Numbered from the stretch's first letter, positions 16,491 to 25,445 are shown. The stretch: DNA of 43,337 nt from Bacteroidales bacterium UBA4243 (GCA_002396205.1 DGXB01000043.1:1-43337); one strand, 5' to 3'. Notes: generated by a model not told the origin, from the letters alone. Numbers and translations are program-made.

Positions 16491-17607
16491 TTATTCTTTC
16501 TTTCCACCAAATTCCATCAAATACGCCTTCAGGAAGGCATCGATGTTGCCGTCCATCACGCTCTGAACGTCGGAGGTCTGGTAGTTGGTGCGATGGTCTT
16601 TCACGCGGCGGTCGTCGAACACGTAGCTGCGGATTTGCGAGCCCCACTCGATTTTCAGCTTGCCGGCCTCAATCTTGTTCTGCTCCTCCATGCGGTGGCG
16701 CATCTCGCGGTCATAGAGTTGCGACTTCAAGAGGCGCAAGGCATTCTCGCGGTTCTTGGGTTGGTCGCGGGTCTCGGTGTTCTCGATGAGGATTTCCTCT
16801 TCCTCGCCCGTGTAGGGGTCTTTGTATTGGTAACGCAGGCGCACGCCCGATTCCACCTTGTTCACGTTCTGTCCGCCCGCGCCGCCACTGCGGAAGGTGT
16901 CCCACGACAGGCGCGACTGCTCAATGACGATTTCAATCGTGTCGTCGACGAGCGGCGTGACAAACACCGAGGCAAACGAGGTCATGCGTTTGCCTTGTGC
17001 GTTGTACGGGCTGACGCGCACCAAGCGATGAACGCCGTTCTCGCCTTTCAGGTAGCCGTAGGCATAGTCGCCTTCGATCTTCATCGTCACTTGCTTGATG
17101 CCGGCATCGTCGGCTTCCAAGAGGTTCGAGATGGTGAGCTTGTACTTGTGGTTTTCGGCGTAGCGCATATACATTCGCATGAGCATCTGCGCCCAGTCTT
17201 GGGCTTCGGTGCCACCCGCGCCCGCGTTGATTTTCAGCACGGCGCTCATCGGGTCGGCTTCCTCTTGCAGCATGTTCTTGAACTCCAAATCCTCGATGAT
17301 TTTCAGTGTGGCGTTGTACTGCTCGTCCACTTCCTCCTCGGAGGCTTCGCCTTCCTTGGCGAAGTCGAAGAGCACGGTGAGGTCGTTGCCTGCGTCTTCG
17401 GCCTGCTTGTAGCCGTTGAGCCAGCCTTTCACCTCGCGCACTTTCTTCATCGTGGCTTCGGCGGCCTTCGGGTCGGCCCAAAACTGCGGGTCTTGTGTCT
17501 TTTCGTCTAATTCTTGTGCTTCGATGGTACGTCTTTCGACGTCAAAGATACCTCCTCAAGGCATCAATCCTCTTACATACGTCTTTAAGTTGGTCTTGGG
17601 TAATCAT
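16491..17607 (-). CDS. prfB: Peptide chain release factor 2 (programmed +1 frameshift)
   Basis: RF2 releases completed proteins at UGA and UAA. The reading frame is in two parts: 17607-17545 encodes MITQDQLKDVCKRIDALRRYL and stops at UGA; after a +1 shift skipping base 17544, translation continues 17543-16491 for 350 residues, giving 371 in total (E. coli RF2 is 365). Motifs: the catalytic GGQ in SGGAGGQNVNKVESG and the stop-codon reading tripeptide as SPY (VSPYNAQGKRMTSFAS) where E. coli has SPF. Annotating only the downstream frame from 17450 would lose 52 residues. Promoter TACCTTTG lies on the minus strand at 17638-17631. Confidence 0.95.
17541..17560 (-). promoter_or_regulatory. prfB +1 programmed frameshift site
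   Basis: Minus-strand sequence AGG AGG TAT CTT TGA C: an internal Shine-Dalgarno-like AGGAGG three bases before CTT, then the in-frame UGA followed by C, the classic RF2 autoregulation signal. Low RF2 slows UGA decoding and favours slippage of CUU into the +1 frame, making more RF2. Confidence 0.93.
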
Positions 17608-17630
17608 ATTAAATAAGGTATTTCGGGCTG

Positions 17631-17677
17631 CAAAGGTAGGGAAAAATGTTGTAATTGCTGCAAATTCACTATTTTTG
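17631..17677. promoter_or_regulatory. Divergent promoters of prfB and the TPR regulator
   Basis: Minus: TTTG (17664-17661), 22 bases, TACCTTTG (17638-17631). Plus: TTG (17649-17651), 18 bases, TATTTTTG (17670-17677). The two promoters interleave, so polymerase binding at one should hinder the other. The plus -7 element ends only 5 bases before the GTG at 17683, implying an almost leaderless message. Confidence 0.6.
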
Positions 17678-17682
17678 TCGCT

Positions 17683-19116
17683 GTGAAAAGAAAATTGTTC
17701 ATAGGATTCGCCTTTTTCATGGGCGTGATGCTGTTTGCTTGCCATCCCACATCCAGAGATGCAAGGCAAACCGCACGCGATGCCTTGGAAAACGCTCGTA
17801 TCCAGTTGGATTCGGGCAATAAGGCGGATGCCATGCGCTTGTTCAAGGAGGCGGAGCGTTACGGCTTATCTGCCAATGATCCGCTGACGGTTGCCCACGC
17901 TCGACTCAATATCGCGCATTGTTTGGGCTATTATGCCGACAAAGAAGAAGTTGTTTCGTTGTTGAAGTCTGCCGCAGAGGGCTTTGGCGAAGACTATGCC
18001 GACCGTGCCGATGCGCTGAGAGAGTTGGGCGATTTCTATCAGTTCCATAGGGCATACGATACCGCCGAGATGGTTCTGCAACAGGCTTGGGCCTACGCCG
18101 AACAAAGTGGCTCGGTGGAGACGAAACGCACGGTTTCATCGGCTTTTCATGCGATGTATTTCAATGCTGGAGAATATGAGAAGTCGGGCGATTATCTGAG
18201 GCGATTCCTTCAATTGTCAATGCCTGATGTCGATGACAGAACGATGATGTATTATTACGACGGCATGGGTGGCATCTTTTATGAGATGGGTAATATGGAT
18301 TCGACGGCTTATTACTATGGTCGCTTGGAAGAGATTTTAACCCGTGAAGAACCAGATTGTTCAGCACAAAACGAAGTCGGATGGTATTATGGCGCGCTTG
18401 CCAATTTTGCCGAGATGCGCGGTGATTTTGAGAAGGCTTGCGAGTACATGTATTGGTACGAAAAACACGTTGCGCATTACGGCATAGAACGGCAGAAAAA
18501 CAATCTAGCACTCATCAGCCAGAAATATGACACAGCGGTGATGCAGAACGAATTGAACGAGAAGATCATTCGGAAACAGCGTGTTATCATTCTTATTAGT
18601 GGGATAGCGGCATTGGTTTTGTTGGCCTTCTTAATCTCGCAAATCCGATTGGCTCGCAACCGCAAGCGGGAAGCCGAAATCAACGCCGAACTATTCCACT
18701 TCAAGCAACAGAACGTTGCCTTGGCACAAAGGGATGCCGAACACGAGCAAATCCAACAAGACTATGCCGACCGCCTTTCGGAGGCTTTGGACAAGGAGCA
18801 ACAAACCATGATGCTGTTGGACATTTATCTGAACAACAGCAAGAAAGCCAATCTCCTCAATGACTTGGAACGTTCGGTTTTCGGCGACAAAGACCATTGG
18901 AAGGCCATGCTCGCCGTGGTTGAGGAGAAATACCCAAGCCTTTGGGAAACCCTCGGACAAAAGTGCCCCGACTTGGACGAGGACGAAAAGAAATCCTTCA
19001 TTCTGTCGCATTTCAAGGTCTCGCGCCAGGAAGAGGCGGATTACCTTGGAACCACTGTCAATATGGTGGACAAACTGCGGGGAAGAGTCAGGAAAAAGAT
19101 GGCTGAACGCCAATAA
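17683..19116 (+). CDS. Membrane-spanning TPR regulator with cytoplasmic coiled coil and HTH (copy 1)
   Basis: 477 residues from a GTG start; this start is supported because the paralogue at 23973 begins with ATG at the equivalent position (MKR...). Order: signal/lipobox MKRKLFIGFAFFMGVMLFAC (Cys20), TPR-type helical repeats (about 30-280), one transmembrane helix (VIILISGIAALVLLAFLISQI, about 299-319), coiled coil with ELFHFKQQN and EHEQIQQDYADRL (330-395), and a C-terminal helix-turn-helix resembling sigma-4/LuxR types (SRQEEADYLGTTVNMVDKLR, about 445-475). The layout suggests a one-component receptor with a periplasmic TPR sensor and a cytoplasmic DNA-binding end. It faces the GLPGLI operon across a spacer shared with copy 2. 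Ligand unknown; DNA binding is inferred. Confidence 0.82.
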   Translation: MKRKLFIGFAFFMGVMLFACHPTSRDARQTARDALENARIQLDSGNKADAMRLFKEAERYGLSANDPLTVAHARLNIAHCLGYYADKEEVVSLLKSAAEGFGEDYADRADALRELGDFYQFHRAYDTAEMVLQQAWAYAEQSGSVETKRTVSSAFHAMYFNAGEYEKSGDYLRRFLQLSMPDVDDRTMMYYYDGMGGIFYEMGNMDSTAYYYGRLEEILTREEPDCSAQNEVGWYYGALANFAEMRGDFEKACEYMYWYEKHVAHYGIERQKNNLALISQKYDTAVMQNELNEKIIRKQRVIILISGIAALVLLAFLISQIRLARNRKREAEINAELFHFKQQNVALAQRDAEHEQIQQDYADRLSEALDKEQQTMMLLDIYLNNSKKANLLNDLERSVFGDKDHWKAMLAVVEEKYPSLWETLGQKCPDLDEDEKKSFILSHFKVSRQEEADYLGTTVNMVDKLRGRVRKKMAERQ

Positions 19117-19250
19117 TCTTTGGACTTTTTCAACAAAAAGTTTGGAATGAATGAAATTACAACTTATTCATTACCAAAATATTACAATTATTCAATCCCA
19201 AAAAAGTTTGGACTGGCCATTTAACCGCTTGACAAATGCGATAGTTTTGC
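19115..19250 (+). promoter_or_regulatory. Duplicated spacer/promoter block, copy A (before GLPGLI operon)
   Basis: Begins AATCTTTGGACTTTT directly at the stop of regulator 1 and ends with AACCGCTTGACAAATGCG then TAGTTTTGC (19223-19250). The same landmarks recur at 25950-26086 at the same distances: TATTAC 65 bases in on both, GTTTGGA at 91 versus 92. The last 28 bases match at 26 positions. TAGTTTTG (19242-19249) fits TAnnTTTG, but the -33 position lacks TTTG, so an activator may be needed; the conserved CCGCTTGACAAA is a candidate binding site. Confidence 0.65.
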
Positions 19251-19289
19251 GTCATGTCACAAAACGGCGTTTTCGTGCGTCTTATTTGA

Positions 19290-19348
19290 CACGAGACTGC
19301 GAGACGCGAGACTGCGGGACAAGGGCTTGTCTCGAAGTCCCGTAGTCC
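19290..19348. repeat. Palindromic repeat with tandem CGAGACTGC units
   Basis: Direct units CGAGACTGC occur twice in this segment, and GACTGCGGGAC (19310-19320) pairs with GTCCCGTAGTC (19337-19347) at 10 of 11 positions around CAAGGGCTTG. A related GACGCGAGACGCGAGACT...GTCCCGTGTCCCG sequence lies at 26611-26687. It lies in the leader of the GLPGLI operon. Confidence 0.55.
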
Positions 19349-19403
19349 TGAAGTCAAAAGATATTGCAGTTTAATTTTGAACACTTACTTAAAACAAATC
19401 ACC

Positions 19404-20297
19404 ATGAATAAAAAACTGTATTTCCTTTTGCTGCTGACGCTCGCCATTCCGCGCTTGGCGCTTGCGCAGAATCCCATCAACATTGATGAGTACAAGGTCA
19501 TCGACCAAAGCCGCTTCATCATCACCTACGAAGCAATGATGACCGACGACTCACTGAAACCTACCAAACACAACTACGACCGCCTCGTCCTGATGGTGGG
19601 CGACTCCATTTCAAGATGTTACAGCAACACCATGCACCGTTATGATTCCGCTTTTACGGTAAGCGAGCGAAAGGGCCATGACGGTTATAAAAACATGAGC
19701 CATTTTGTTGGGGACTCTGGTGGCGTTTGGGTGCCCGATGTGTACAAGTATTACGGCTCAAAACGGATGACGATCATGCACCGGATAGATGAGGCTCGGG
19801 TGCCGATTTACTTGTACGATGAGCCTTTGGACTTGATGGATTGGAAGATGTCGTTTGGGACGAAGGAAATCCTTGGCTATCCGTGCTTCAAGGCCGAGTG
19901 CGACTTTCGTGGACGGCATTGGACGGCTTGGTTCACGATGCAGATTCCCGTGAAAGACGGCCCGTGGAAATTCTGCGGCTTGCCTGGACTGATTCTCGAA
20001 ATGGAAGAATCGCGCGGGCATTATGCCTTCCGTTGCATCGGTATTGAAAACCAGCAAAAACCGATGATTTGGTATGATGGGCCTCGTTTTGAAGATTATC
20101 AGCGTTGCACCCGTGCTGATGTCATGAAGCAAGAGGAGGATTATCATGCCGATTTTATTGGCTATATACGGATGGTGAATCCTGGTATCAAGATACATGT
20201 CGCCAAAAGGGACGCTTCGGGCAAATATGCTGGTTCGGAGGAAGCTCCCGAAGGCTATAAAAAAGCGTTGCCTTATAACCCTGTGGAATTGGAGTGA
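19404..20297 (+). CDS. GLPGLI family protein (copy 1)
   Basis: 297 residues from the ATG at 19404, which gives the signal peptide MNKKLYFLLLLTLAIPRLALAQ; a TTG 27 bases upstream is less likely. The family-defining GLPGLI occurs in WKFCGLPGLILEMEESRGHY (about residue 190), preceded by the conserved ILGYPCFKAECDFRGRHWTAW, which holds two cysteines. GLPGLI proteins (Porph_ging family) are secreted beta-rich proteins of unknown function, largely restricted to Bacteroidota and often next to TonB-linked outer-membrane proteins. Followed after 21 bases by a paralogue of about 60-65 percent identity. Confidence 0.88.
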   Translation: MNKKLYFLLLLTLAIPRLALAQNPINIDEYKVIDQSRFIITYEAMMTDDSLKPTKHNYDRLVLMVGDSISRCYSNTMHRYDSAFTVSERKGHDGYKNMSHFVGDSGGVWVPDVYKYYGSKRMTIMHRIDEARVPIYLYDEPLDLMDWKMSFGTKEILGYPCFKAECDFRGRHWTAWFTMQIPVKDGPWKFCGLPGLILEMEESRGHYAFRCIGIENQQKPMIWYDGPRFEDYQRCTRADVMKQEEDYHADFIGYIRMVNPGIKIHVAKRDASGKYAGSEEAPEGYKKALPYNPVELE

Positions 20298-20318
20298 AGA
20301 ATTGAAAATCATAATATT

Positions 20319-21194
20319 ATGACTAAAAACGCCCATTTCGTTTTGTTGCTGATATTCGCCGTTTCGCGTTTGGCACTTTCGCAGCCGCCCGTCAACCTTG
20401 ATGAATACAAGGTTCTTGACCAAAGCCGCTTCATCGTCACATACGAAGTGATGATGACCAAAGACTCGCTGAAACCTACAGAGCACAAATTTGACCGTCT
20501 TGTTTTGATGGTAGGCGATTCAATTTCAACTTGTTACAGTAACACCATGCACCGATTTGACTCCGCATATACAATAAGGTGTGCGCATAAAGGAAGGGAT
20601 TCTTATCAAGGTCTCCGTCATTTCGTTGGGGAAAACGGAGATGTCTGGGTACCAGATGTTTACAAGTATTATATTAAGAAGCAGATGACGGTTATGCATC
20701 GGATGGAGGTGCCAGGAAACTTTGTTCCAGTTTATCTGTATGAAGAACCATTGGACTTGATGGACTGGCAGATGTCGTTTGATTCGAAGGAAATTCTTGG
20801 TTATCAATGTTTCAAGGCCGAGTGCGACTTCCGTGGACGGCATTGGACGGCTTGGTGTACGATGCAGATTCCCGTGCAGGACGGTCCGTGGAAGTTTTGT
20901 GGCTTGCCCGGACTGATTCTGCAAATGGAGGAATCGCGGGGACATTATGCTTTCCGTTGCATCGGCATTGAGACGCGAAAAAAGCCGATTGTATGGTATA
21001 ATAATGTTGATTATCAGTCTTGTACGCACGCCGATGTCGTCAAGCAAATGGAGGATTATCATGCGGATTGGAATGCCTATGTTCGTAGGGTCTTTCCAGG
21101 GAAAATTGTGCGTGCCAAGAATGATGGTTCTTTTGAAAAAGTATCTGTGGGTGAAAAGAAAGTGTTGCCTTATAACCCAGCGGAATTGGAATAA
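20319..21194 (+). CDS. GLPGLI family protein (copy 2)
   Basis: 291 residues; signal peptide MTKNAHFVLLLIFAVSRLALS. Core segments are nearly identical to copy 1, including DEYKVLDQSRFIVTYEVMM, ILGYQCFKAECDFRGRHWTAW and WKFCGLPGLILQMEESRGHY, while surface loops differ (AYTIRCAHKGRDSYQG). Tandem duplication with divergence suggests the two recognise different partners or form a heteromer. Five bases separate its stop from the TonB barrel gene, so all three are one operon. Confidence 0.88.
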   Translation: MTKNAHFVLLLIFAVSRLALSQPPVNLDEYKVLDQSRFIVTYEVMMTKDSLKPTEHKFDRLVLMVGDSISTCYSNTMHRFDSAYTIRCAHKGRDSYQGLRHFVGENGDVWVPDVYKYYIKKQMTVMHRMEVPGNFVPVYLYEEPLDLMDWQMSFDSKEILGYQCFKAECDFRGRHWTAWCTMQIPVQDGPWKFCGLPGLILQMEESRGHYAFRCIGIETRKKPIVWYNNVDYQSCTHADVVKQMEDYHADWNAYVRRVFPGKIVRAKNDGSFEKVSVGEKKVLPYNPAELE

Positions 21195-21199
21195 TTGAT

Positions 21200-23872
21200 A
21201 TGAAACAGATTGTTTTTCTGATAATTAGTATTTTCTTCAGCGTTCAAGCCTTCGCCCAAACGACTATCTCCGGAGAGGTACTCAACGAGAAGAAACAGCC
21301 CATCTTCAATGCCTCGGTGATGCTCTTGCGTGTGACGGACAGCCTTCCTATGGCCTATACTTTCACGAATGAAAAAGGTCATTATCAGTTGGTTACGCAA
21401 AGCGAAGAGGCAAAACTGCTTATTGCGGTTTATGGCTTCAACCTGAAGCGACAGTTCAAGGAGGTGGAAAACAAGACACAGACTGTCGATTTCACGGTGC
21501 AGGAAGAGGCATTGCAACTGAAAGAAGTGAGCGTGAAGTCGGAGAAGATTTGGGGTAGCAACGACACGGTGAACTATGTGGTGGATGCCTTTCGCGACAC
21601 CACGGACATTGTCATTGCCGATGTGCTGAAGAAGATGCCAGGCATCGAGGTGAAGGACGACGGCAAGGTGGAATACAAAGGCAAGCCCATCTCGAAGTTC
21701 TACATCGAGAACATGGACATGCTGCAAGGCCGTTACAACCTCGCCACCACCAGCATTGCCGCCTCTGACGTGGCTTCGGTGCAGGTGATGGAGAACCATC
21801 AAGAGGTGAGGGCACTGCAAAACATCCAGTTTTCGGACAATGTGGCACTCAACATCAAACTGAAGGAAAACGCCAAAGGCACCTTTGCCTTGATGGCTGA
21901 TCTTGGCGCGGGCTGGGCCGACAGTCTGCAATACGAAGGCGGCCTCACGGGGATGTACTTCGCGAAACGCAACCAGTTTCTTGGCACTTTGAAAGCGAAC
22001 AATTCGGGCACTAACCTTGTTGACAATGAGAATGTCACGGTCTATCCGATGGCCTCGATGGTCAAGCCGAGCGCACCAGGCATTTCGGGAGTGCGGCACA
22101 CGCTGAACCGCTCGCAAGGGGTCACTTACAACAGCCTGCACAAACTGAAAAACGAGGCTGAGCTGTCGTACAGCCTGCTCTTTGGCGGCGACCGCAACCG
22201 CAAGTCGAGCGAGTCGCGCACGCTCTATCTCCTTCCCGACGACACCATTAGCCTCGCCGAGCGGATGCAGTCGTTGGAAACGGCCAGAATGCTCGAAGGA
22301 AGCATCAACTACAATCTCAACAAGGACTTGGACTATCTGAAAATCAGCCTCACCGCATCGGGGCACCGCAATTGGGGCGAGGGTTTGGTGGACAATGGCG
22401 AACTGATTCGGCAAGAAGAAAACTACCAGTCGCTGTGCGCCAAGGCCAACATCCATTGGATTCGCAAGAGCCGCCGCGACCCTGAAAGTGGCATAGAGTT
22501 CAATTCCACCACGAGTTATGGCACCTTGCCCTACGGATTGCAAGTCGCGCCAGGTTGCTTCCCAGAAGTCCTCAATGGAGGCGAAGATTATGCAACAACC
22601 TTACAAAACATAGGTTATCAATCCTTTAAGAGTGAGAATTTCCTTCGTTTTCTTACGAGTGTGGTCTGGAAACGATTACGCATCATGCCTTATTTCAATT
22701 TCAGCATGGAGGAGCAAGCGCTTAATTCGGACGCGCTTTGCGTCATTGCGAGGAGGAACGACGAAGCAATCCAGCCGTTGTGTTCCGATGGATTGCTTCG
22801 CTTTGCTCGCAATGACGGCGACCAATTCAGCAATGACATCCGATGGCACAAATACCAACCTGCCGCAGGCGCCTATTTCACCTACGACCGTCGCCGCGTG
22901 AATGTGACGCTAATGGTGCCTGTGCAGTTGCGTTACCTGCAATTGGATGACCGCATCGGAACCGCTTCCGACAAGCAATTCAAGGTTTTGTCACAACCTT
23001 CACTTTCGTTCCGTTATGACTTCAGCCACAATTGGAAAGTGAGCACCAAGATTGCCACCTACAACAACACCCCGAGTTTGCGGATGCTTTATTCTGGTTA
23101 TATCTTGCAGAATTACAGAACCTTGTCGCGTTACGACTGTCCTTTGGCCGACACATACGGTGCCAACGGTTCGTTGACGCTGTCGTTCAAAAACATTATG
23201 AAATATGTTTTCGGTGACTTATCGGTGAACTACAACCGCTACCGCAATGAGGTGATGTACGCGCAATCTTTTGAGGGCAACACCATGGTTATCAACGCCG
23301 TGGAGCAGCCGAGTTGGGGCGATTACCTGTCCGTTTCTCTGTATGCGGGCAAAGGCTTCAGTTGGAAAAAGTTGAACATCAACGCGAAATGCTCCTGCGG
23401 ATGGGGACGCTCGCCGCATTTGGTCCAGAACCAAGTGGCCACCTATTACAACCAAGGCTGGAACGCCAACCTGACCGCCAGCATCGCAATAACAGACTAC
23501 ATCTTTTTCAACAACAAAGGCAGTTGGAGCCGATTCACTACCTCTGTAGACGGTTTTACTGCTGGTAGCCAACCCATTGTGAGCCTTATCGACAATGCCA
23601 ATCTGAGTGTGGTGTTGCCTTTCGGCTTGTCCGTCACGCCCTCGGTGGAGCTCTATCACACCCGTTCCGAAGGCCGAACCGACAATTTCGTGCTCTTGGA
23701 CTTTAGTTTGGGCTACACTTTCCGCAAAGTCAAGCTCAGCTTGGGTGTAAACAACATTCTTGATACGGAGAGTTTTGTTTATTCTTATTATTCAGGGATT
23801 TATGGTTATTATTCAGCCTATTCGATTCGCCCGAGGAGCGTGATGCTTGCGGCACGATTCAAAGTTTTTTGA
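21200..23872 (+). CDS. TonB-dependent-type outer membrane beta-barrel protein with carboxypeptidase-regulatory-like N-terminus
   Basis: 890 residues. Signal peptide (MKQIVFLIISIFFSVQAFAQ), a carboxypeptidase-regulatory-like domain (TTISGEVLNEKKQPIFNASV, about 21-100), a plug-like region (VIADVLKKMPGIEVKDDGKV, about 135-220), then a long barrel ending in the outer-membrane signature VMLAARFKVF with C-terminal Phe. It is in one operon with two GLPGLI proteins, a recurrent pairing in Bacteroidota; substrate unknown. Residues about 514-539 are encoded by a 77-bp palindromic repeat inserted in frame (22741-22817), visible as VIARRNDEAIQP...GLLRFARNDG. Confidence 0.87.
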   Translation: MKQIVFLIISIFFSVQAFAQTTISGEVLNEKKQPIFNASVMLLRVTDSLPMAYTFTNEKGHYQLVTQSEEAKLLIAVYGFNLKRQFKEVENKTQTVDFTVQEEALQLKEVSVKSEKIWGSNDTVNYVVDAFRDTTDIVIADVLKKMPGIEVKDDGKVEYKGKPISKFYIENMDMLQGRYNLATTSIAASDVASVQVMENHQEVRALQNIQFSDNVALNIKLKENAKGTFALMADLGAGWADSLQYEGGLTGMYFAKRNQFLGTLKANNSGTNLVDNENVTVYPMASMVKPSAPGISGVRHTLNRSQGVTYNSLHKLKNEAELSYSLLFGGDRNRKSSESRTLYLLPDDTISLAERMQSLETARMLEGSINYNLNKDLDYLKISLTASGHRNWGEGLVDNGELIRQEENYQSLCAKANIHWIRKSRRDPESGIEFNSTTSYGTLPYGLQVAPGCFPEVLNGGEDYATTLQNIGYQSFKSENFLRFLTSVVWKRLRIMPYFNFSMEEQALNSDALCVIARRNDEAIQPLCSDGLLRFARNDGDQFSNDIRWHKYQPAAGAYFTYDRRRVNVTLMVPVQLRYLQLDDRIGTASDKQFKVLSQPSLSFRYDFSHNWKVSTKIATYNNTPSLRMLYSGYILQNYRTLSRYDCPLADTYGANGSLTLSFKNIMKYVFGDLSVNYNRYRNEVMYAQSFEGNTMVINAVEQPSWGDYLSVSLYAGKGFSWKKLNINAKCSCGWGRSPHLVQNQVATYYNQGWNANLTASIAITDYIFFNNKGSWSRFTTSVDGFTAGSQPIVSLIDNANLSVVLPFGLSVTPSVELYHTRSEGRTDNFVLLDFSLGYTFRKVKLSLGVNNILDTESFVYSYYSGIYGYYSAYSIRPRSVMLAARFKVF
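22741..22817. repeat. Palindromic mobile repeat inside the TonB barrel gene
   Basis: Nested perfect arms: outer CGTCATTGCGAG (22741-22752) with CTCGCAATGACG (22806-22817), inner GAAGCAATCCA (22763-22773) with TGGATTGCTTC (22789-22799). The host reading frame stays open through the element. The same two half-units in the opposite nesting order occur at 35300-35377, and a single half-unit at 26649-26672. Confidence 0.9.
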
Positions 23873-23902
23873 TTCTTTTAATGCTTCGTTACAAAAATCC
23901 TC

Positions 23903-23964
23903 TATCTTTGCAACAGTCATTAATTTAATGGTGGTTAAATTAACAACGGTTAAATATTAGTCTT
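23903..23964 (+). promoter_or_regulatory. Promoter and leader of TPR regulator copy 2
   Basis: TATCTTTG (23903-23910) with only a poor -33. The leader that follows contains CATTAATTTAATG (near-palindrome), GGTTAAATTAAC and a second GGTTAAAT, an A/T-only repeat cluster that could be an operator. Weak support beyond the -7 element. Confidence 0.45.
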
Positions 23965-23972
23965 TTGTCCCC

Positions 23973-25388
23973 ATGAAACGGTATCATTTGGTTTTGCTTT
24001 TCCTTATCGCAATGTTGGCGGCTTGCCGTCCCACCTCCCGCGATGCACGGCAAACCGCCCACGATGCCTTGGAAAGCGCTCGCATCCAGCTGGATTCGGG
24101 CAACAAGGCGGATGCCATGCGCTTGTTCAAGGAGGCGGAGCGTTACGGTTTATCCGCCAATGACCCCCTGACGGTTGCCCACGCTCGACTCCATATCGCG
24201 CATTGTTTGGGCTATTATGCCGACAAAGAAGAAGTTGTTTCGTTGTTGAAGTCTGCCGCAGACGGCTTTGGCGAAGACTATGCCGACCGTGCCGAAGCAC
24301 TGAGGGAGTTGGGCGATTTCTATCAGTTCCACAAGCAATTTGATAGTGCAGCGTATTATTTGGACCAGGCTATGAGCTATGCCGACCGAAGCGGTTCTGC
24401 CGAAACAAAGCGCAATGTCTTGTCTGCCTTTCATGCCATGTATTTCAGTGCAGGAGAGTACGAAAAGTCTGCCGATTATCTCAACCAGTTTTGGCAAGCC
24501 TCGATGGCTGACGCCGACGACAATGTGCTGATGTACTATTATCATGACATGGGGAACATCTTTTATGAGTCAGGCAACTTGGATTCTGCTGACTATTATT
24601 ACAGCCGTTTGGAGGAACTTGTGTCCCAAACCGAACCCAACGCGGATACTTGGTTCTATTACGGTGTCCTGTCCGATTTTGCCGAAGAGCTCGGCGACTA
24701 TGAAACCGCCTGCAAATATGGGTGTTTGTATGAAGAAGGCAGCAAACTAAGAGAATTGGAGCAACAGGAAAACAATCTTGCATTGATCAGCCATAAATAC
24801 GACAGCGAGGTGATGCGGAACGAATTGAACCGCAAAATCATCATCAAGCAGCGTATCATCGTCATCGTCAGTTTGGTGGCGACTTGGGTTTTGGCGGCGT
24901 TGTTGGTCTCGCAAATTCGGTTGGCACGAAGGCGCAAGCGTGAGGCCGAAATTAGTGCAGAGCTTTTCCACTTCAAGCAGCAGAACGATGATTTGGCGCA
25001 AAAGCACGCCGAGCATGAGCAAATCCAGCAAGACTATGCCGGACGTCTTTCGGAGACCTTAAAGAAGGAACAGAGGATTATGTTGTTGTTAGACAACTAT
25101 ATGAACAGCGGCAAAAAAGCCAATCTTCTCAATGATTTGGAGATCTCCGTTTACGGCGACAAGGACCATTGGGAGGCCATGCAAGAAGTGGTTGACCATC
25201 TTTACCCGGACCTCGTGGAAACCCTTCGGCAGAAATACCCCGACTTGGACGAAGACGAAAGGAAGTCCTACATCCTTTCTTATTTCAAGCTCTCGCGCCA
25301 GGAGGAGGCGGATTACCTTGGAACCACTGTCAATATGGTGGACAAAATTCGCGGAAGACGGCGAAAGAAGATGAGTGAATCCACTTAA
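23973..25388 (+). CDS. Membrane-spanning TPR regulator with cytoplasmic coiled coil and HTH (copy 2)
   Basis: 471 residues, paralogue of 17683-19116 with the same layout: lipobox MKRYHLVLLFLIAMLAAC (Cys18), TPR helices, one transmembrane helix (IIVIVSLVATWVLAALLVSQI, about 293-313), coiled coil, and HTH SRQEEADYLGTTVNMVDKIR. From the lipobox cysteine the first about 104 residues differ from copy 1 at only six positions, and the HTH is nearly identical, whereas the middle TPR segment (about 125-280) is strongly diverged. It lies after the GLPGLI/TonB operon and before a toxin-antitoxin pair. It probably reads a different signal but binds the same DNA as copy 1; this is inference. Confidence 0.82.
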   Translation: MKRYHLVLLFLIAMLAACRPTSRDARQTAHDALESARIQLDSGNKADAMRLFKEAERYGLSANDPLTVAHARLHIAHCLGYYADKEEVVSLLKSAADGFGEDYADRAEALRELGDFYQFHKQFDSAAYYLDQAMSYADRSGSAETKRNVLSAFHAMYFSAGEYEKSADYLNQFWQASMADADDNVLMYYYHDMGNIFYESGNLDSADYYYSRLEELVSQTEPNADTWFYYGVLSDFAEELGDYETACKYGCLYEEGSKLRELEQQENNLALISHKYDSEVMRNELNRKIIIKQRIIVIVSLVATWVLAALLVSQIRLARRRKREAEISAELFHFKQQNDDLAQKHAEHEQIQQDYAGRLSETLKKEQRIMLLLDNYMNSGKKANLLNDLEISVYGDKDHWEAMQEVVDHLYPDLVETLRQKYPDLDEDERKSYILSYFKLSRQEEADYLGTTVNMVDKIRGRRRKKMSEST

Positions 25389-25445
25389 ATGTTCGTCTGT
25401 TTCAAATAAATGTGTATTTTTGCAGCAAAATCAAAAGCAATAAAA

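Noticed and set aside
17542..17607. prfB as a pseudogene because of an in-frame UGA
   Set aside because: The UGA is the conserved programmed frameshift site, with AGGAGG and CTTTGAC in place.
22741..22817. Assembly artefact or frameshift in the TonB barrel
   Set aside because: The reading frame continues without a break and the same repeat family occurs elsewhere in the window.
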